From Reticulitermes speratus (taxonomy: Eukaryota > Arthropoda > Insecta > Blattodea > Rhinotermitidae), in contig JAJKFL010000004.1 of the NCBI GenBank assembly GCA_021186555.1, forward strand, positions 39,160,351 to 39,224,350: a stretch of 64,000 nt of DNA. Reading direction: 5' to 3'. The translations under genes were made by a program, and so were the position numbers. How positions within the stretch are numbered: position 1 is the stretch's first letter; every line of letters starts with the position of its first letter. Positions 25,190-37,285 of the stretch are shown here, piece after piece. The notes under the pieces are model-generated. The model did not search any database. It saw nothing but the letters and a program-made list of their open reading frames with translations, and was not told the origin of the DNA.

Positions 25190-25781
25190 TACAGGGCATA
25201 CACAAAAGAATGGTGCGGTTCCAAAAGTGAATAAACAATTTATGTCTCACATTACACGGGCACAACATACACCGTCAGCGGCGGCAACTGTCCAAGTTTC
25301 TCATGCGCTACCAGCAGTTCGCTTCTCATGCTTACTGCGTGGCCGCGGGGCCAGTTTCAAAGATGGCGTAGCAGCAGAAGAAGGCTTTCTGTGTGCTGCT
25401 GCAAACGGAGACAAGAACCTTCTCCCTTGGCCACCCCGTTCGCCAGATCTTACACCGTGCGATTTCTTTCTTTGGGGGGTTCGTTAAAGACAGCGTTTAT
25501 GTACCACCATTGCCCACGTCCATCCATGAAATTCGTGATCGGATAACGCATGCACTGCAGGCCATTACAGCGGACATGCTACACCGGGTCTGGGATGAGT
25601 TTGATTACCGTGTGGATGTGTGTCGTGTGACCCAGGGTGCACACATTGAAGGATTGTAATTACCAAATAAGAAACTTGGACAGTTGCCGCCGCTGAGGGT
25701 GTATGTTGTGCCTGTGTAAGGTGAGAATTACATTTTGTATTCACTTTTGATACCGCACCATTCTTTTGTGTATGCCCTGTA
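25190..25781 (+). mobile_element. Internally deleted Tc1/mariner-like DNA transposon
   Basis: A 592-bp element is bounded by TA on both sides. Its terminal inverted repeats are about 110 bp long (25190-25300 and 25670-25781). They begin cagggcatacacaaaaga and also share cgtcagcggcggcaactgtc. The middle keeps only the 3' part of a transposase gene, so the start and the first catalytic aspartates are missing. It cannot be autonomous. It is the likely parent of the three 82-bp palindromes. Confidence 0.88.
25330..25659 (+). pseudogene. Transposase C-terminal fragment, Tc1/mariner-like, frameshifted
   Basis: One frame ends with WPPRSPDLTPCDFFLWG, the hallmark around the last catalytic acidic residue of Tc1/mariner/IS630-type transposases (known for the family: PDLNP or PDLTP-type motif followed by FFLWG). 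The sequence then shifts frame at the run of six G near 25478. It continues as VKDSVYVPPLPTSIHEIRD and further to MLHRVWDEFDYRVDVCRV, stopping at 25659. The N-terminal DNA-binding domain and the first part of the catalytic core are absent. The fragment lies wholly inside the TIR-bounded element. It is non-functional. Confidence 0.85.
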
Positions 25782-26854
25782 TTACTGCGGCAGTCGAGTT
25801 GAAGACAGTGATGTGTCGGTTTTGTGTTCCGCCGTATCAGATATAATATTTATGTTAACGAAATATTCGGTGTTTCCTTGACCATCTGCTAAAAATAGAG
25901 TCCCAGGACCACATTTCGAGAGCCCCATTTGGGAAATCTTTTGTAGCCTGAGGTGCTGTAGCTGCCGAAACATGTGACATCTGAATGTGAGCACGAGCCA
26001 GCTGTCAGACGGGACATAAAAACAGATGACACAGCATAGCCTCAAGTAAGAGAGCTTCAATGTTGTATTTTAAAAAATATAATTCGTTAAAAAAAGACAA
26101 TCTATATGAAAACACAGCTCACAAACCTGCATCAATACACGAAACCACATGGCCAGATTTTTTTTTCTCCAAGAAAGGAATTAAATTACTCGCAGTTCGT
26201 GACAAAGATATAATGTAACAGCATTAAGTTGTCCTTCTATTGCTGTAGTAGGTCTGTCTGTAAGTTTATGCTGCACGAAACTATAAAAATTCGAGAATTT
26301 TCGAGCAGGATTGAAGAAAGGAATATTCAGGTAATACTCATAAGCACCCTCCAGTAAAAATCAAATTAATTTTTTTTACCTAGTGTTGAAAACATTTTAT
26401 ACAGAGTGATATGTAGACAAATGGCACAGTAAGCACACACATCAGCCATCATTAAACAATTTATATTGACCTACGCATAATTCAGAAACTTCAGCCTCAC
26501 AATGAAGTTGGGGTTTCAATTCCAATTACTGACCAAGAGGGGGGAATTTTAAATTTATAATACCTTTGAAATGCATTCATGACCGTACGGTGCACACAGG
26601 TCAACATGTGAAAAATTAAAGCTCCGTACATCGCACCGAGACCGGCATTGAAGTACGATGACGACACCAATTTTCAGTGCATTGTCGGCCACAAAGACAA
26701 TAACAGCCTGTGTTCAAACGTGTTCAAACGTGTTCAAACGTGCAATAAACTGGTATTCATCAAAACGGAAATTTGAAATAACACGAAAGTGCTGGCATAG
26801 ATAACACTTTGCATAGAAGTTGTTGTGTTTGCGTGTTTCAGTGACATTCTTAAA
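25782..26854. other. No gene seen
   Basis: Short frames only. An 11-bp direct repeat (cgtgttcaaa, three copies) lies at about 26712-26743. The rest is AT-rich and unassigned. Confidence 0.4.
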
Positions 26855-27488
26855 GAGTCACGGGGAAAGAATTTGTGCAGCTTTCTGTACGTATGCTGTC
26901 TTACAGTTTGCTATCCAAAAATACAAACATTAAGATACACAGAACTATAATTTTGCCTGTTGTTTTGTATGGGTGTGAAACTTGGTCTGTCACACTGAGG
27001 GAGGAACATAGGCTGAGGGTGTTCGAGAATAGGGTGCTGAGGGGGATATTTGGGTCTAAGAGGGACGGGGTAACAGGGGAGTGGAGAAGACTACATAACG
27101 AGGAACTTAATGATCTGTACTGATCACCAAATATTATTCGGGTGATCAAATCAAGAAGAATTAGGTGGGCGAGGCATGTAGTATGTATGGGTGAGGGGAG
27201 AGGTGCATACAGGATTTTGGTGGGGAGACCTGAGGGAAGGAGACCACTTGGAAGACCCAGGCGTAGATGGGAGGATAATATTAAAATGGATCTTCAAGAA
27301 GTGTGATGGGGGACATGGACTGGATTGATATGGCTCAGGATAGGGACAGGTGGCGGGCTGTTGTGAGTGCGGTAATGAACCTTCGGGTTCCATAAAACGC
27401 GGGGAATTTCTTGACCAGCTGACGACCTGGTAGATTTTTAAGAAGGATTCTGCTCCATGGAGTTAGTTAGTTAGTTAGTTAGTTAGTT
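26855..27488 (+). pseudogene. LINE-A: reverse-transcriptase C-terminal end with (AGTT)n tail
   Basis: This is a 5'-truncated non-LTR retrotransposon. One frame reads IILPVVLYGCETW, a motif usual at the end of LINE reverse-transcriptase domains, then EEHRLRVFENRVLRGIFG and GEWRRLHNEELNDLY. An in-frame TGA follows at 27121. The same frame continues as SPNIIRVIKSRRIRWARHV and [16 protein letters not shown] second stop falls near 27304, and the expected continuation is shifted out of frame. The conserved 3' segment and the (AGTT)n tail at about 27460-27488 complete the element. Other 3' ends of this family lie at 11155, 12083, 16682, 37051, 48893 and 63935. It is a dead copy; the subfamily is not decided. 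Confidence 0.87.
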
Positions 27489-28136
27489 CTGTAGGCATGT
27501 CAGTAATAACATTCATACTGCGGACTGGTGGTTCAGTAGGTACGGACGCAGCCTCAAGTATCAGACCCAGTTCATGTTACGAACACCAAAAGAAAGATAA
27601 ACACTATGAGTAATTAGAAGAACACGGTCCTGGCACACGTGGACCACACATGTAACCTGAACACAGGCACGGCTGGTTTCACAACAATTTTTACCTAAAA
27701 CAAAATATTATCAAAAGAGCGATGCAATAACAAAACCAGAGATCTTCTGGGAGCTACAAGTGGGATGTTTTTCATTAAAAGGGAAATTCAATATTAATTT
27801 TTTTTTCTGTTCGAAACAAGGGCTAATTTGTAACTACCAAACTAAACATCTACGAAATTTGTTCAATAAGTAAAGTCCCCTGGGTCAGAAGAATGATATA
27901 AGCAAGTCTTTAAATCGTTATCTTTAGCCAAAATATTCCAATTAGGTGAAATTTTTCAACATAATATCCTAGAATATTTATGCGTGTATTACTGTTCGTG
28001 TTCCTAAAGTTGTTGTTGAATGTCACTATATTAAAATTTAAGATTTAAATATTCTCTTACTCATTACTTCGGAGTTAAGCCTCAAGACCTTTTAAGAGTT
28101 GTTACTATTCCGTCATCTGCGTGGCGACACGTGGGG
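27489..28136. other. No gene seen
   Basis: AT-rich unassigned sequence with no recognised domains or repeats. Confidence 0.4.
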
Positions 28137-28640
28137 AAGCAAAAAGAAGATAGACAATGTACGTATAAATGCAACATTGAGGCGCGTTCGCGTAACCACT
28201 GTTGCCGTGGAAAAGCAATAAGTATTACATATTCTGAGTATGTGTCTGTAGCCTTAGTTATCCAGCATGTAAAGCGCATGCGCCGTATTATATTGTCATC
28301 TGTGGTCTGTCTGGCTGTACCGTATTTTCCCACATTATCTCATAAACGGCAAGTTTTTCGTGAAAAAGTTATTGAACATAAAATGTGTGTTTTGATGTTC
28401 TGTACAACTTTTGTCTGAAACATTTCTCATTCTAAGAAGATTTTAGCGAGATATCATCATAAACTTACACAGGTCTTCAAGTAAATTTCCCATCATTCTT
28501 GTCAGATTTTAATTAAACTTGAATTGTCACAACAGATTTTCGAAAAATACTGAAATATCAAATTTCATGAAAATCCCTCCACTGTGAGGCGAGTGATTCC
28601 ATGCGGACGGACGGACGGACATGAAGCTGATAGTCGCTTT
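28137..28640. repeat. Dispersed repeat, copy 1, about 500 bp
   Basis: It is collinear with 49972-50490 over its whole length. Shared blocks are agatagacaatgtacgtata, attacatattctgagt, gcgcatgcgccgtatt, cattatctcataaacgg and the end gaagctgatagtcgct after a gacggac run. A minus-strand or plus-strand frame through it is open in part of both copies (for example, the plus frame includes RMRRIILSSV and TLSHKR). A repeat of this type is, as I recall, common in arthropod assemblies. Its class is unknown. Confidence 0.8.
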
Positions 28641-28768
28641 TCACTGTTTTACCAAAGGGCCTAGGAACCTCATTTTTGGACAGATGTCCCTCCCAAATAT
28701 TCGAACCAGGCATATCCCAAATAAAACCCAGAGGCCTAAGCTTTGCCACTTGGACCAATATGCTCGTG

Positions 28769-29094
28769 GGCCGCGATAGCTCAGTCGGTATAGCGACTGT
28801 GTGGGCCGCGATAGCTCAGTCGGTATAGCGACTCGCTACGGGCTGGACGGTCCGGGGATCGAATCAAGGTGGGGGCGAGATTTTCCGCAACCGTCCAGAC
28901 CGGCCCTGGGGCCTACACAGCCTCCTATACAATGGGTACCGGGTCTCTTTCCCGGGGGTAAAGCGGCCAGGACGTGGAGTTGACCACCCACCCTCATCTA
29001 GTGCCAGAGTTAAAGAAAGAGTAGAGCTATACCTCTACTCCCCCTCTGGGCCTTCATGGCCTGTTCTAGGGAGACCTTTACCTTTACCTTTACC
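28769..29094 (+). mobile_element. SINE-1 with duplicated head
   Basis: The first 36 bp or so of the head (gccgcgatagctcagtcggt and onward to gcgact) occur twice, at 28769 and 28805. The second copy is followed by the full body, with B box gatcgaatc. The 3' end shows acctttacctttacc repeats, which probably represent the element's tail. It carries one A-box motif too many, so this is an unusual copy. Confidence 0.88.
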
Positions 29095-30564
29095 AATACG
29101 CTCAGGGAACCAAGCCACTGGATGGCAAAACACAGTACTATTGCAGTTACACCTGTGTTAACTCTGAGTCAGAAGATGTACAGTCCTTATGTCGTGTTCA
29201 CAATTATATCCTTGTTTCTACAGCAATGACAGGACAGGACCACGTGCAATGCTGACACGTGGCTGTATCCACAAATTACTTTTCTTCGTTTACATTAGCA
29301 AGAAGAAAGGAGCTCGTGGCTCTGGTCACGACGATGCCCTCTGGCGATGGAGTGCGACCGCCTTAATAGCATCTTGCCTGCAAGAGTGGACGCAATGTGC
29401 AGAACCCGCGGGGCAGTGCTTGGTCTGCACTTGGCATCTTACTGTCAGGCAAACAGACGAGTTGCAACGTCAGTGTGGTTGCAATCTCTGGCTTTAGGGA
29501 CTTAAAAATGATCTACCGAAGAGCAAATCACTAGTTTGTACCAACTCATGATCAGTTAATTACACAAAGAATGAGCAGCTTGTAAGAGAATAATTACAGA
29601 ATTGACAAATGCGGAGAATTATTATATAAGGTTGGGTGTAAATGGGAAAATAATATCATAAATATGGCATTAGATGTGAAGATGAAAGAGTTAGGATTCT
29701 TCTAATAAATGTAGGTATTGCCTAATGAAGCTTACTGTTGATACAATTAAACACGTGTGGATTGTGTAATGCAAAATCCTGCAAACTAATTAATACGAGT
29801 ACTAATACTAAATTCAAGAGGAATGCCTTTCATGGGGGAATGTACAACAGAATTGCTCAGTATAAAGTCTTCATATAGATTTGGGGTTCTTATGGTAGTG
29901 ACTATGAACAGTTCCTGGCATGTGACGCCGTGTAATCTGGTAGCAACGTACGAATATTTCGGTAGAATCCGATGCCCCAACCTTTAGAAAACACCTGAAG
30001 ACGACGCATTTATTACCAAAATTACACGAATCTTCATTTTTTTCCCCCCCGAAGGTTACAAGTCTTCTCTGATATGATACCGTGTAAAAATTTTAAATGA
30101 TTTTCTACCAATTCGAAGTGTTTTGACACAGCACCATACACGGATATATGCATGCATAAACACACGTTATTTGGCACAATATATTCTTGCTACTTGTGAA
30201 CAACCTTCTTTAGGCAGCTCAATAGATTATGAGCAAATCATTATATTTTCACACCTAATTAAATGATTTACCTGAAGATGGTTCTGTATAATGGAAACAT
30301 GTAAGAATATCACAAATGAAAAGGAATATAAGGTAGCGCCATCTGTAGTTAAAGGTCTAGTGTCGAGGGCCTCTGCACCACTCTGTATAGCAGGTTACAG
30401 CACATTGTTAAGCCTCAGTAAAAGTTTAACATATACAGAGTTTGAAGAACACTAAATATACACTAATTGAAAATGTGGATTGCTCCCAATAAGAAGACAC
30501 ACAGAGTTCGACACTTTGCATCTCACTTAGAAGCTGTGTCTGCTGGTATAGTCACATCCAGATG
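29095..30564. other. No gene seen; about 1.5 kb unassigned
   Basis: Frames up to 102 codons (29189-29497, plus) match nothing I recognise. AT-rich in most of its length. Confidence 0.4.
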
Positions 30565-30985
30565 TTTATAGTAAAAATAAAACAAAATAAATAAAATAAG
30601 CCTATAATATCCCATGAGGGCAAAGGCCTCCTGCTATGTGCAGGGTGAGCTCTGAGAGTGCTCGCTAGGTCAGCTAGTCCTAGCAAGCTGTTGGGTACTA
30701 ACACGTGATCCTACCAGATCTGGATTACAAGCGGCCATGGGTTAAAACTAGTTGGGGACTGAGACTGACCACAGAAAGTAGCTTGCATAATTTTCTTTAC
30801 AATTAGTGTTTGACTTAATCCTAGAGTCTTTTCTAGCATGATCTGCTTCTAGCCTGATATTTTGCCATAGCTTGCACAGTTTACATAATTATATTGTCTG
30901 AACTGTTCTTAGTGACTTCTCAAGTCTTCTCCATTCAGTCCTATTCCTGGCCACACGTGTCCACTGCCTGCCCACTATTTCGGTT
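30565..30985 (-). pseudogene. LINE-D: RTE-like retrotransposon 3' end, antisense
   Basis: On the minus strand, 30985-30895 reads GRQWTRVARNRTEWRRLEKSL-type sequence (in pieces: VARNRTEWRRLEKSL then RTVQTI and a stop). RNRTEWR followed by a short tail is typical of the extreme C-terminus of RTE-clade reverse-transcriptase proteins. Downstream the 3' end reads ggcctttgccctcatggg, close to the ggcctttgccc signature that I recall from RTE 3' ends in insects. An A/TA-rich tail (taaaataaaacaaaat on the plus strand at 30573) follows. Only the last part is left, so it is a dead copy. Confidence 0.65.
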
Positions 30986-31017
30986 TATAGTACTCGTAGT
31001 GTAATTAATAAATGAGT

Positions 31018-31125
31018 CTGTATGTTGCTGCCCAATACAGCAGGGCCCGGAGCTGTGAAACAACGCTTGGGGGGCAACCACCCCTTCCTGAGTTTGGGGG
31101 TTCAAATCCCGCCAGGGGCGATTTT
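31018..31125 (+). mobile_element. tRNA-like SINE head, unclassified
   Basis: It has a B box gggttcaaatcccg and an A-box-like ggagctgtgaaacaacg upstream at tRNA spacing, then caggggcgattttgtt, which resembles the start of the SINE-1 body (gggcgagatttt). Single copy in this window. Confidence 0.5.
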
Positions 31126-31467
31126 GTTTATAAAACTACACACTGAACCGCAAAATAGCTGTCGTTTGTCGAGTGCTATTGTCCGTCTCAAAATAGAGTT
31201 ATATGCCCATATCAGACTACCAGCAGTGGCGGCTCTTCATCACTTACCGCAGTTACCGACTACTAAAGAGCAGACGGTAACAGTGTACTCCTGCTTCAGA
31301 AAAGCAATTTGGTCCGAACCCGTCTACAGACTGCCCAGTTATGATTTCAGATTCATTCCTTACGCAGTATCATAGTTATAATTGTGCAGCTTATTTATTG
31401 TAAAATACATTCAAACGTAAAGATTATTCATAAATTACCTCCCACAGAAAGAAAAATATCGCTCATT
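31126..31467. other. No gene seen
   Basis: Sequence between the SINE-like head and the 103-bp array. The frame at 31022-31375 has no recognised domain. Confidence 0.4.
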
Positions 31468-34400
31468 ATAAAGCAATATGTCGTAACCCACACAATACGT
31501 CACACATATATTCCCACATCACTACACAGCTGTGTTACAAACACGCCTTCTGTCAAAATGTTCTGTCCACAAACAGCAATATGTCGTAACCCACACAATA
31601 CGTCACACTGATATTCCCACATTACTATACAGCTGTGTTACAAACACGCCTTCTGTCAAAATGTTCTGTCCACAAACAGCAATATGTCGTAACCCACACA
31701 ATACGTCACACTGATATTCCCACATACTATACAGCTGTGTTACAAACACGCCTTCTGTCAAAATGTTCTGTCCACAAACAGCAATATGTCGTAACCCACA
31801 CAATACGTCACACTGATATTCCCACATTACTATTCAGCTGTGTTACAAAACGCCTTCTGTCAAAATGTTCTGTCCACAAACAGCAATATGTCGTAACCCA
31901 CACAATACGTCACACTGATATTCCCACATTACTATACAGCTGTGTTACAAACACGCCTTCTGTCAAAATGTTCTGTCCACAAACAGCAATATGTCGTAAC
32001 CACACAATACGTCACACTGATATTCCCACATTACTATACAGCTGTGTTACAAAACACGCCTTCTGTCAAAATGTTCTGTCCACAAACAGCAATATGTCGT
32101 AACCCACACAATACGTCACACTGATATTCCCACATTACTATACAGCTGTGTTACAAAACGCCTTCTGTCAAAATGTTCTGTCCACAAACAGCAATATGTC
32201 GTAACCCACACAATTACGTCACACTGATATTCCCACATTACTATACAGCTGTGTTACAAACACGCCTTCTGTCAAAATGTTCTGTCCACAAACAGCAATA
32301 TGTCGTAACCCACACAATACGTCACACTGATATTCCCACATTACTACTACAGCTGTGTTACAAACACGCCTTCTGTCAAAATGTTCTGTCCACAAACAGC
32401 AATATGTCGTAACCCACACAATACGTCACACTGATATTCCCACATTACTATACAGCTGTGTTTACAAACACGCCTTCTGTCAAAATGTTCTGTCACAAAC
32501 AGCAATATGTCGTAACCCACACAATACGTCACACTGAATTCCCACATTACTTACAGCTGTGTTACAAACACGCTTCTCGTCAAAATGTTCTGTCCACAAA
32601 CAGCAATATGTCGTAACCCACACAATACGTCACACTGATATTCCCACATTACTATACAGCTGTGTTACAAACACGCCTTCTGTCAAAATGTTCTGTCCAC
32701 AAACAGCAATATGTCGTAACCCACACAATACGTCACACTGATATTCCCACATTACTATACAGCTGTGTTACAAACACGCCTTCTGTCAAAATGTTCTGTC
32801 CACAAAACAGCAATATGTCGTAACCCACACAATACGTCACACTGTATTCCCACATTACTAACAGCTGTGTTACAAACACGCCTTCTGTCAAAATGTTCTG
32901 TCCACAAACAGCAATATGTCGTAACCCACACAATACGTCACACTGATATTCCCACATTACTATACAGCTGTGTTACAAACACGCCTTCTGTCAAAATGTT
33001 CTGTCCACAAACAGCAATATGTCGTAACCCACACAATACGTCACACTGATTATTCCCACATTACTATACAGCTGTGTTACAAACACGCCTTCTGTCAAAA
33101 TGTTCTGTCCACAAACAGCAATATGTCGTAACCCACACAATACGTCACACTGATATTCCCACATTACTATACAGCTGTGTTACAAACACGCCTTCTGTCA
33201 AAATGTTCTGTCCACAAACAGCAATATGTCGTAACCCACACAATACGTCACACTGATATTCCCCATTACTATACAGCTGTGTTACAAACACGCCTTCTGT
33301 CAAAATGTTCTGTCCACAAACAGCAATATGTCGTAACCCACACAATACGTCACACTGATTTCCCACATTACATAACAGCTGTGTTACAAACACACCTTCT
33401 GTCAAAATGTTCTGTCCACAAACAGCAATATGTCGTAACCCACACAATACGTCACACTGATATTCCCACATTACTATACAGCTGTGTTACAAACACGCCT
33501 TCTGTCAAAATGTTCTGTCCACAAACAGCAATATGTCGTAACCCACACAATACGTCACACTGATATTCCCACATTACTATACAGCTGTGTTACAAACACG
33601 CCTTCTGTCAAAATGTTCTGTCCACAAACAGCAATATGTCGTAACCCACACAATACGTCACACTGATATTCCCACATTACTATACAGCTGTGTTACAAAC
33701 ACGCCTTCTGTCAAAATGTTCTGTCCACAAACAGCAATATGTCGTAACCCACACAATACGTCACACTGATATTCCCACATTAATATACAGCTGTGTTACA
33801 AACACACCTTCTGTCAAAATGTTCTGTCCACAAACAGCAATATGTCGTAACCCACACAATACGTCACACTGATATTCCCACATTACTATACAGCTGTGTT
33901 ACAAACACGCCTTCTGTCAAAATGTTCTGTCCACAAACAGCAATATGTCGTAACCCACACAATACGTCACACTGATATTCCCACATTAATATACAGCTGT
34001 GTTACAAACACACCTTCTGTCAAAATGTTCTGTCCACAAACAGCAATATGTCGTAACCCACACAATACGTCACACTGATATTCCCACATTACTATACAGC
34101 TGTGTTACAAACACGCCTTCTGTCAAAATGTTCTGTCCACAAACAGCAATATGTCGTAACCCACACAATACGTCACACTGATATTCCCACATTACTATAC
34201 AGCTGTGTTACAAACACGCCTTCTGTCAAAATGTTCTGTCCACAAACAGCAATATGTCGTAACCACACAATACGTCACACTGATATTCCCACATTAATAT
34301 ACAGCTGTGTTACAAAACACCTTCTGTCAAAATGTTCTGTCCACAAACAGCAATATGTCGTAACCCACACAATACGTCACACTGATATTCCCACATTACT

Positions 34401-34968
34401 ATACAGCTGTGTTACAAACACTCCTTCTGTCAAAATGTTCTGTCCACAAACAGCAATATGTCGTAACCCACACAATACGTCACACTTATATTCCCACATT
34501 ACTATACAGCTGTGTTACAAACACGCCTTCTGTCAAAATGTTCTGTCCACAAACAGCAATATGTCGTAACCCACACAATACGTCACACTGATATTCCCAC
34601 ATTACTATACAGCTGTGTTACAAACACGCCTTCTGTCAAAATGTTCTGTCCACAAACAGCAATATGTCGTAACCCACACAATACGTCACACTGATATTCC
34701 CACATTACTATACAGCTGTGTTACAAACACGCCTTCTGTCAAAATGTTCTGTCCACAAACAGCAATATGTCGTAACCCACACAATACGTCACACTGATAT
34801 TCCCACATTACTATACAGCTGTGTTACAAACACGCCTTCTGTCAAAATGTTCTGTCCACAAACAGCAATATGTCGTAACCCACACAATACGTCACACTGA
34901 TATTCCCACATTACTATACAGCTGTGTTACAAACACGCCTTCTGTCAAAATGTTCTGTCCACAAACAA
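31468..34968. repeat. 103-bp tandem array, about 34 copies
   Basis: The unit contains aaacacgccttctgtcaaaa, cacaaacagcaatatgtcgt and cacactgatattcccacatt. Phases at 33484, 33587 and 33690 show the 103-bp period. The right half (33400-34968) is very uniform. The left half has many one-base indels. Variant cacacc for cacgcc with taatatacag recurs at 33781, 33987 and 34294, hinting at a two-unit period there. Frames of 60 codons recur in each unit and are artefacts. Confidence 0.97.
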
Positions 34969-34982
34969 ATTGCTTCTCCTTA

Positions 34983-35064
34983 TACAGGGCATACACAAAA
35001 GAATGGTGCGGTATCAAAAGTGAATTCTTTTGAAACCGCACCATTCTTTTGTGTATGCCCTGTA
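34983..35064. mobile_element. 82-bp palindromic MITE, copy 2
   Basis: It starts 14 bp after the last 103-bp unit. It has TA at both ends, outer arms cagggcatacacaaaaga and their complement, and a centre aaaagtgaattctttt. Same length and arms as the copies at 19112 and 59264. Confidence 0.92.
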
Positions 35065-36045
35065 TTTCCGTAAGAACATAACATGTTTAAGTGTTGGTCT
35101 GTTGAAGATCGGTCAAGTTTCTTCTGCCTCCTGTAAAACTGTGTAGAGATGGGTTACGATAAATTGTTGTTTCATGAGCGATATGTTATATATATATTAA
35201 ATTAAAGATGTAAAATTAATCGAAAAAATAGGAAACTCATATGAAAATAAAAATATTTAAACACATTTCATATCCTTTTGCAAAAAATAATGTATTCAAC
35301 TTAAAAACTCGGTGAGAAACACAGGGTACTGAGATCATTATCTACTGCATTTCATTAACAAACAAAAGAATTAGCAGCAAAATATTCCCATAAATTTGCG
35401 GAATTTAAATAATAGAAGCAGGTTACACTAAACTGTTACGTTGTCATAATCAGAAGCTTGCATATACGAGTGTGTTAGATGTATTAGAACTAATGTAGCA
35501 AGCGTTATGTGAACTTAGAATCCTCGGCCTTCAACGACAGCAAATGGAAATAGTCCATCGTGGCTGAAATGTGTAATTTACATGGCCAACGTCCACAGAG
35601 ATCGCAGTTTGTTTAATTTACATATGAGACTTGTTCGAGATATCTCGAAATAATCGATCCCTATTTGTAATCTATGATTTATATGTACAAAGTCATTCCA
35701 TCTGCCCAGTCCGTTTTGATTTATGAATGACGCTATTTCGATATATCTCGAAACTCGATTATAATTTGTTGCTCGTGACGATAAAGGCTCCTCTACTAAC
35801 AGATCTTGCCCCCCGGTGTGTTTCGCTGGACCTATGTAACTGGCGTGCCCCCAGGCCCGCGAGATGAGGAGGAGTAGGGGGGGGGGCTGCCACGTGCATG
35901 GAGCGTGGCGGACTGGCGTACTTTACTTGACAGCGAAAAGAAGGAAAACCCATCATTGACCGGGTGGAATCCAACAGGATGAAAAACTTGTCCGGCGGGT
36001 TTTGAAATATGGTAGCCTAGCTGGACCATTTCTGTAACATAATGA
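35065..36045. other. No gene seen
   Basis: AT-rich to 35760. The sequence then turns GC-richer, with a G run at 35876-35887. Short minus-strand frames at 35759-36210 are not recognised, and the last one runs into the next array. Confidence 0.4.
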
Positions 36046-36712
36046 GAGAAAAACCGATGTACGTGGCAGACTAAGATCAGACGTACGACGCCAGACTAAG
36101 ATCAGTACGACACTTACGTACGACCAGACTAAGATCAGACTACGACGCCAGACAAGATGACGTGCAGCACTCCCAACTAAGATCAACGTACGAGCCAGAC
36201 AAACGTACACCCAGAATCAGACGTACGACGCCAGACTAAGATCAGACGTACGACGCCAGACTAAGATCAGACGTACGACGCCAGACTAAGATCAGACGTA
36301 CGACGCCAGACTAAGATCAGACGTACGACGCCAGACTAAGATCAGACGTACGACGCCAGACTAAGATCAGACGTACGACGCCAGACTAAGATCAGACGTA
36401 CGACGCCAGACTAAGATCAGACGTACGACGCCAACTAAGATCAGACGTACGACGCCAGACTAAGATCAGACGTAACCCAGACTAGATCAGACTACGATGC
36501 CAGACTAAGATCAGACTACGACGCCAGACTAGGATCAGACGTACGACGCCAGACTAAGATCAGACGTACTACGCCAGACTAAGATCAGACGTACGACGCC
36601 AGACTAAGATCAGACGTACGACGCCAGACTAAGATCAGACGTACGACGCCAGACTAAGATCAGACGTACGACGCCAGACTAAGATCAGACGTACGACGCC
36701 AGAATAAGATCC
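36046..36712. repeat. 25-bp tandem array, about 26 copies
   Basis: The unit contains cagactaagatcagacgtac followed by gacgc. Units from 36225 to 36420 and 36540 to 36700 are nearly perfect. The left edge (36046-36220) and 36430-36530 carry many deletions. The inner gtacgac/gtac element is partly self-complementary. Confidence 0.95.
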
Positions 36713-37050
36713 CCGGTTGCCTGATAAGTGCTCAAGCTTACTGGTACTCGTTTCGACTCTCGCGCACGTTTACTTATGACGTGTTGTGATGCAGAGGTAA
36801 AGGCCCTAGGAAGGGCCAATCTTTCGTGTAAGGAAGCCACATAGGTGTCTAAAGGTTCAATATTTAAGAATCGATTATCAGAAGGTAAAATTTGAGAACT
36901 CCGAAAGCAAACACAGGCCTCTGGCTTAAACGAATTAAAAGACGCAGTACAAATTGCAACTGGCATTAGGCCAAACAGGGTTCTGAGGTCTCAGACCTCA
37001 TCGCCGGATTCCCTATTGTTACCCTCAGAATAATTTCAATCTAATGCATT
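36713..37050. other. No gene recognised
   Basis: A 93-codon minus-strand frame (36685-36966) reaches into the array edge. It shows no domain that I know. I leave it uncalled. Confidence 0.4.
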
Positions 37051-37204
37051 ATAACTAACTAACTAACTAACTAACTGCATGGACCAGAGTCCCTTTTCAG
37101 AAGCTGTTAGTTCCTCAGCTAGTCAAGAAATTCGCCGCGTTTTAAACAACCCGAAGGTTACCTTGATTTCAGGCTTCAGCCGCGATGTTGATGAAATAGT
37201 CCGA

Positions 37205-37241
37205 GCCAAGAGTCCGAGTGGGGCCCACTCGGACTCTTGGC
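37205..37241. repeat. Perfect 37-bp palindrome (18-bp arms, 1-base centre)
   Basis: The arms read gccaagagtccgagtggg and its complement around base 37223. It sits at the centre of the fold-back element, directly before the hammerhead-like core. Confidence 0.9.
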
Positions 37242-37285
37242 CCGTGAGGATGGGACCGATACGTTGTCCCGAAACGTCGGTAAAC
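37239..37285 (+). ncRNA. Hammerhead-like motif, G-variant
   Basis: Order: gccc, GTGAGGA, T, helix gggac/gtccc with a 9-nt loop, GAA, acgt palindrome, C, ggt. The first core base is G where the hammerhead needs C, so cleavage is unlikely. Confidence 0.5.

Noticed and set aside
968..35000. CRISPR array interpretation of the regular repeats
   Set aside because: Units are contiguous without unique spacers, and the context is eukaryotic.
31384..35033. Recurring 60-155-codon frames, both strands, in the 103-bp array
   Set aside because: Same peptide in each monomer, broken by each indel; array artefact.
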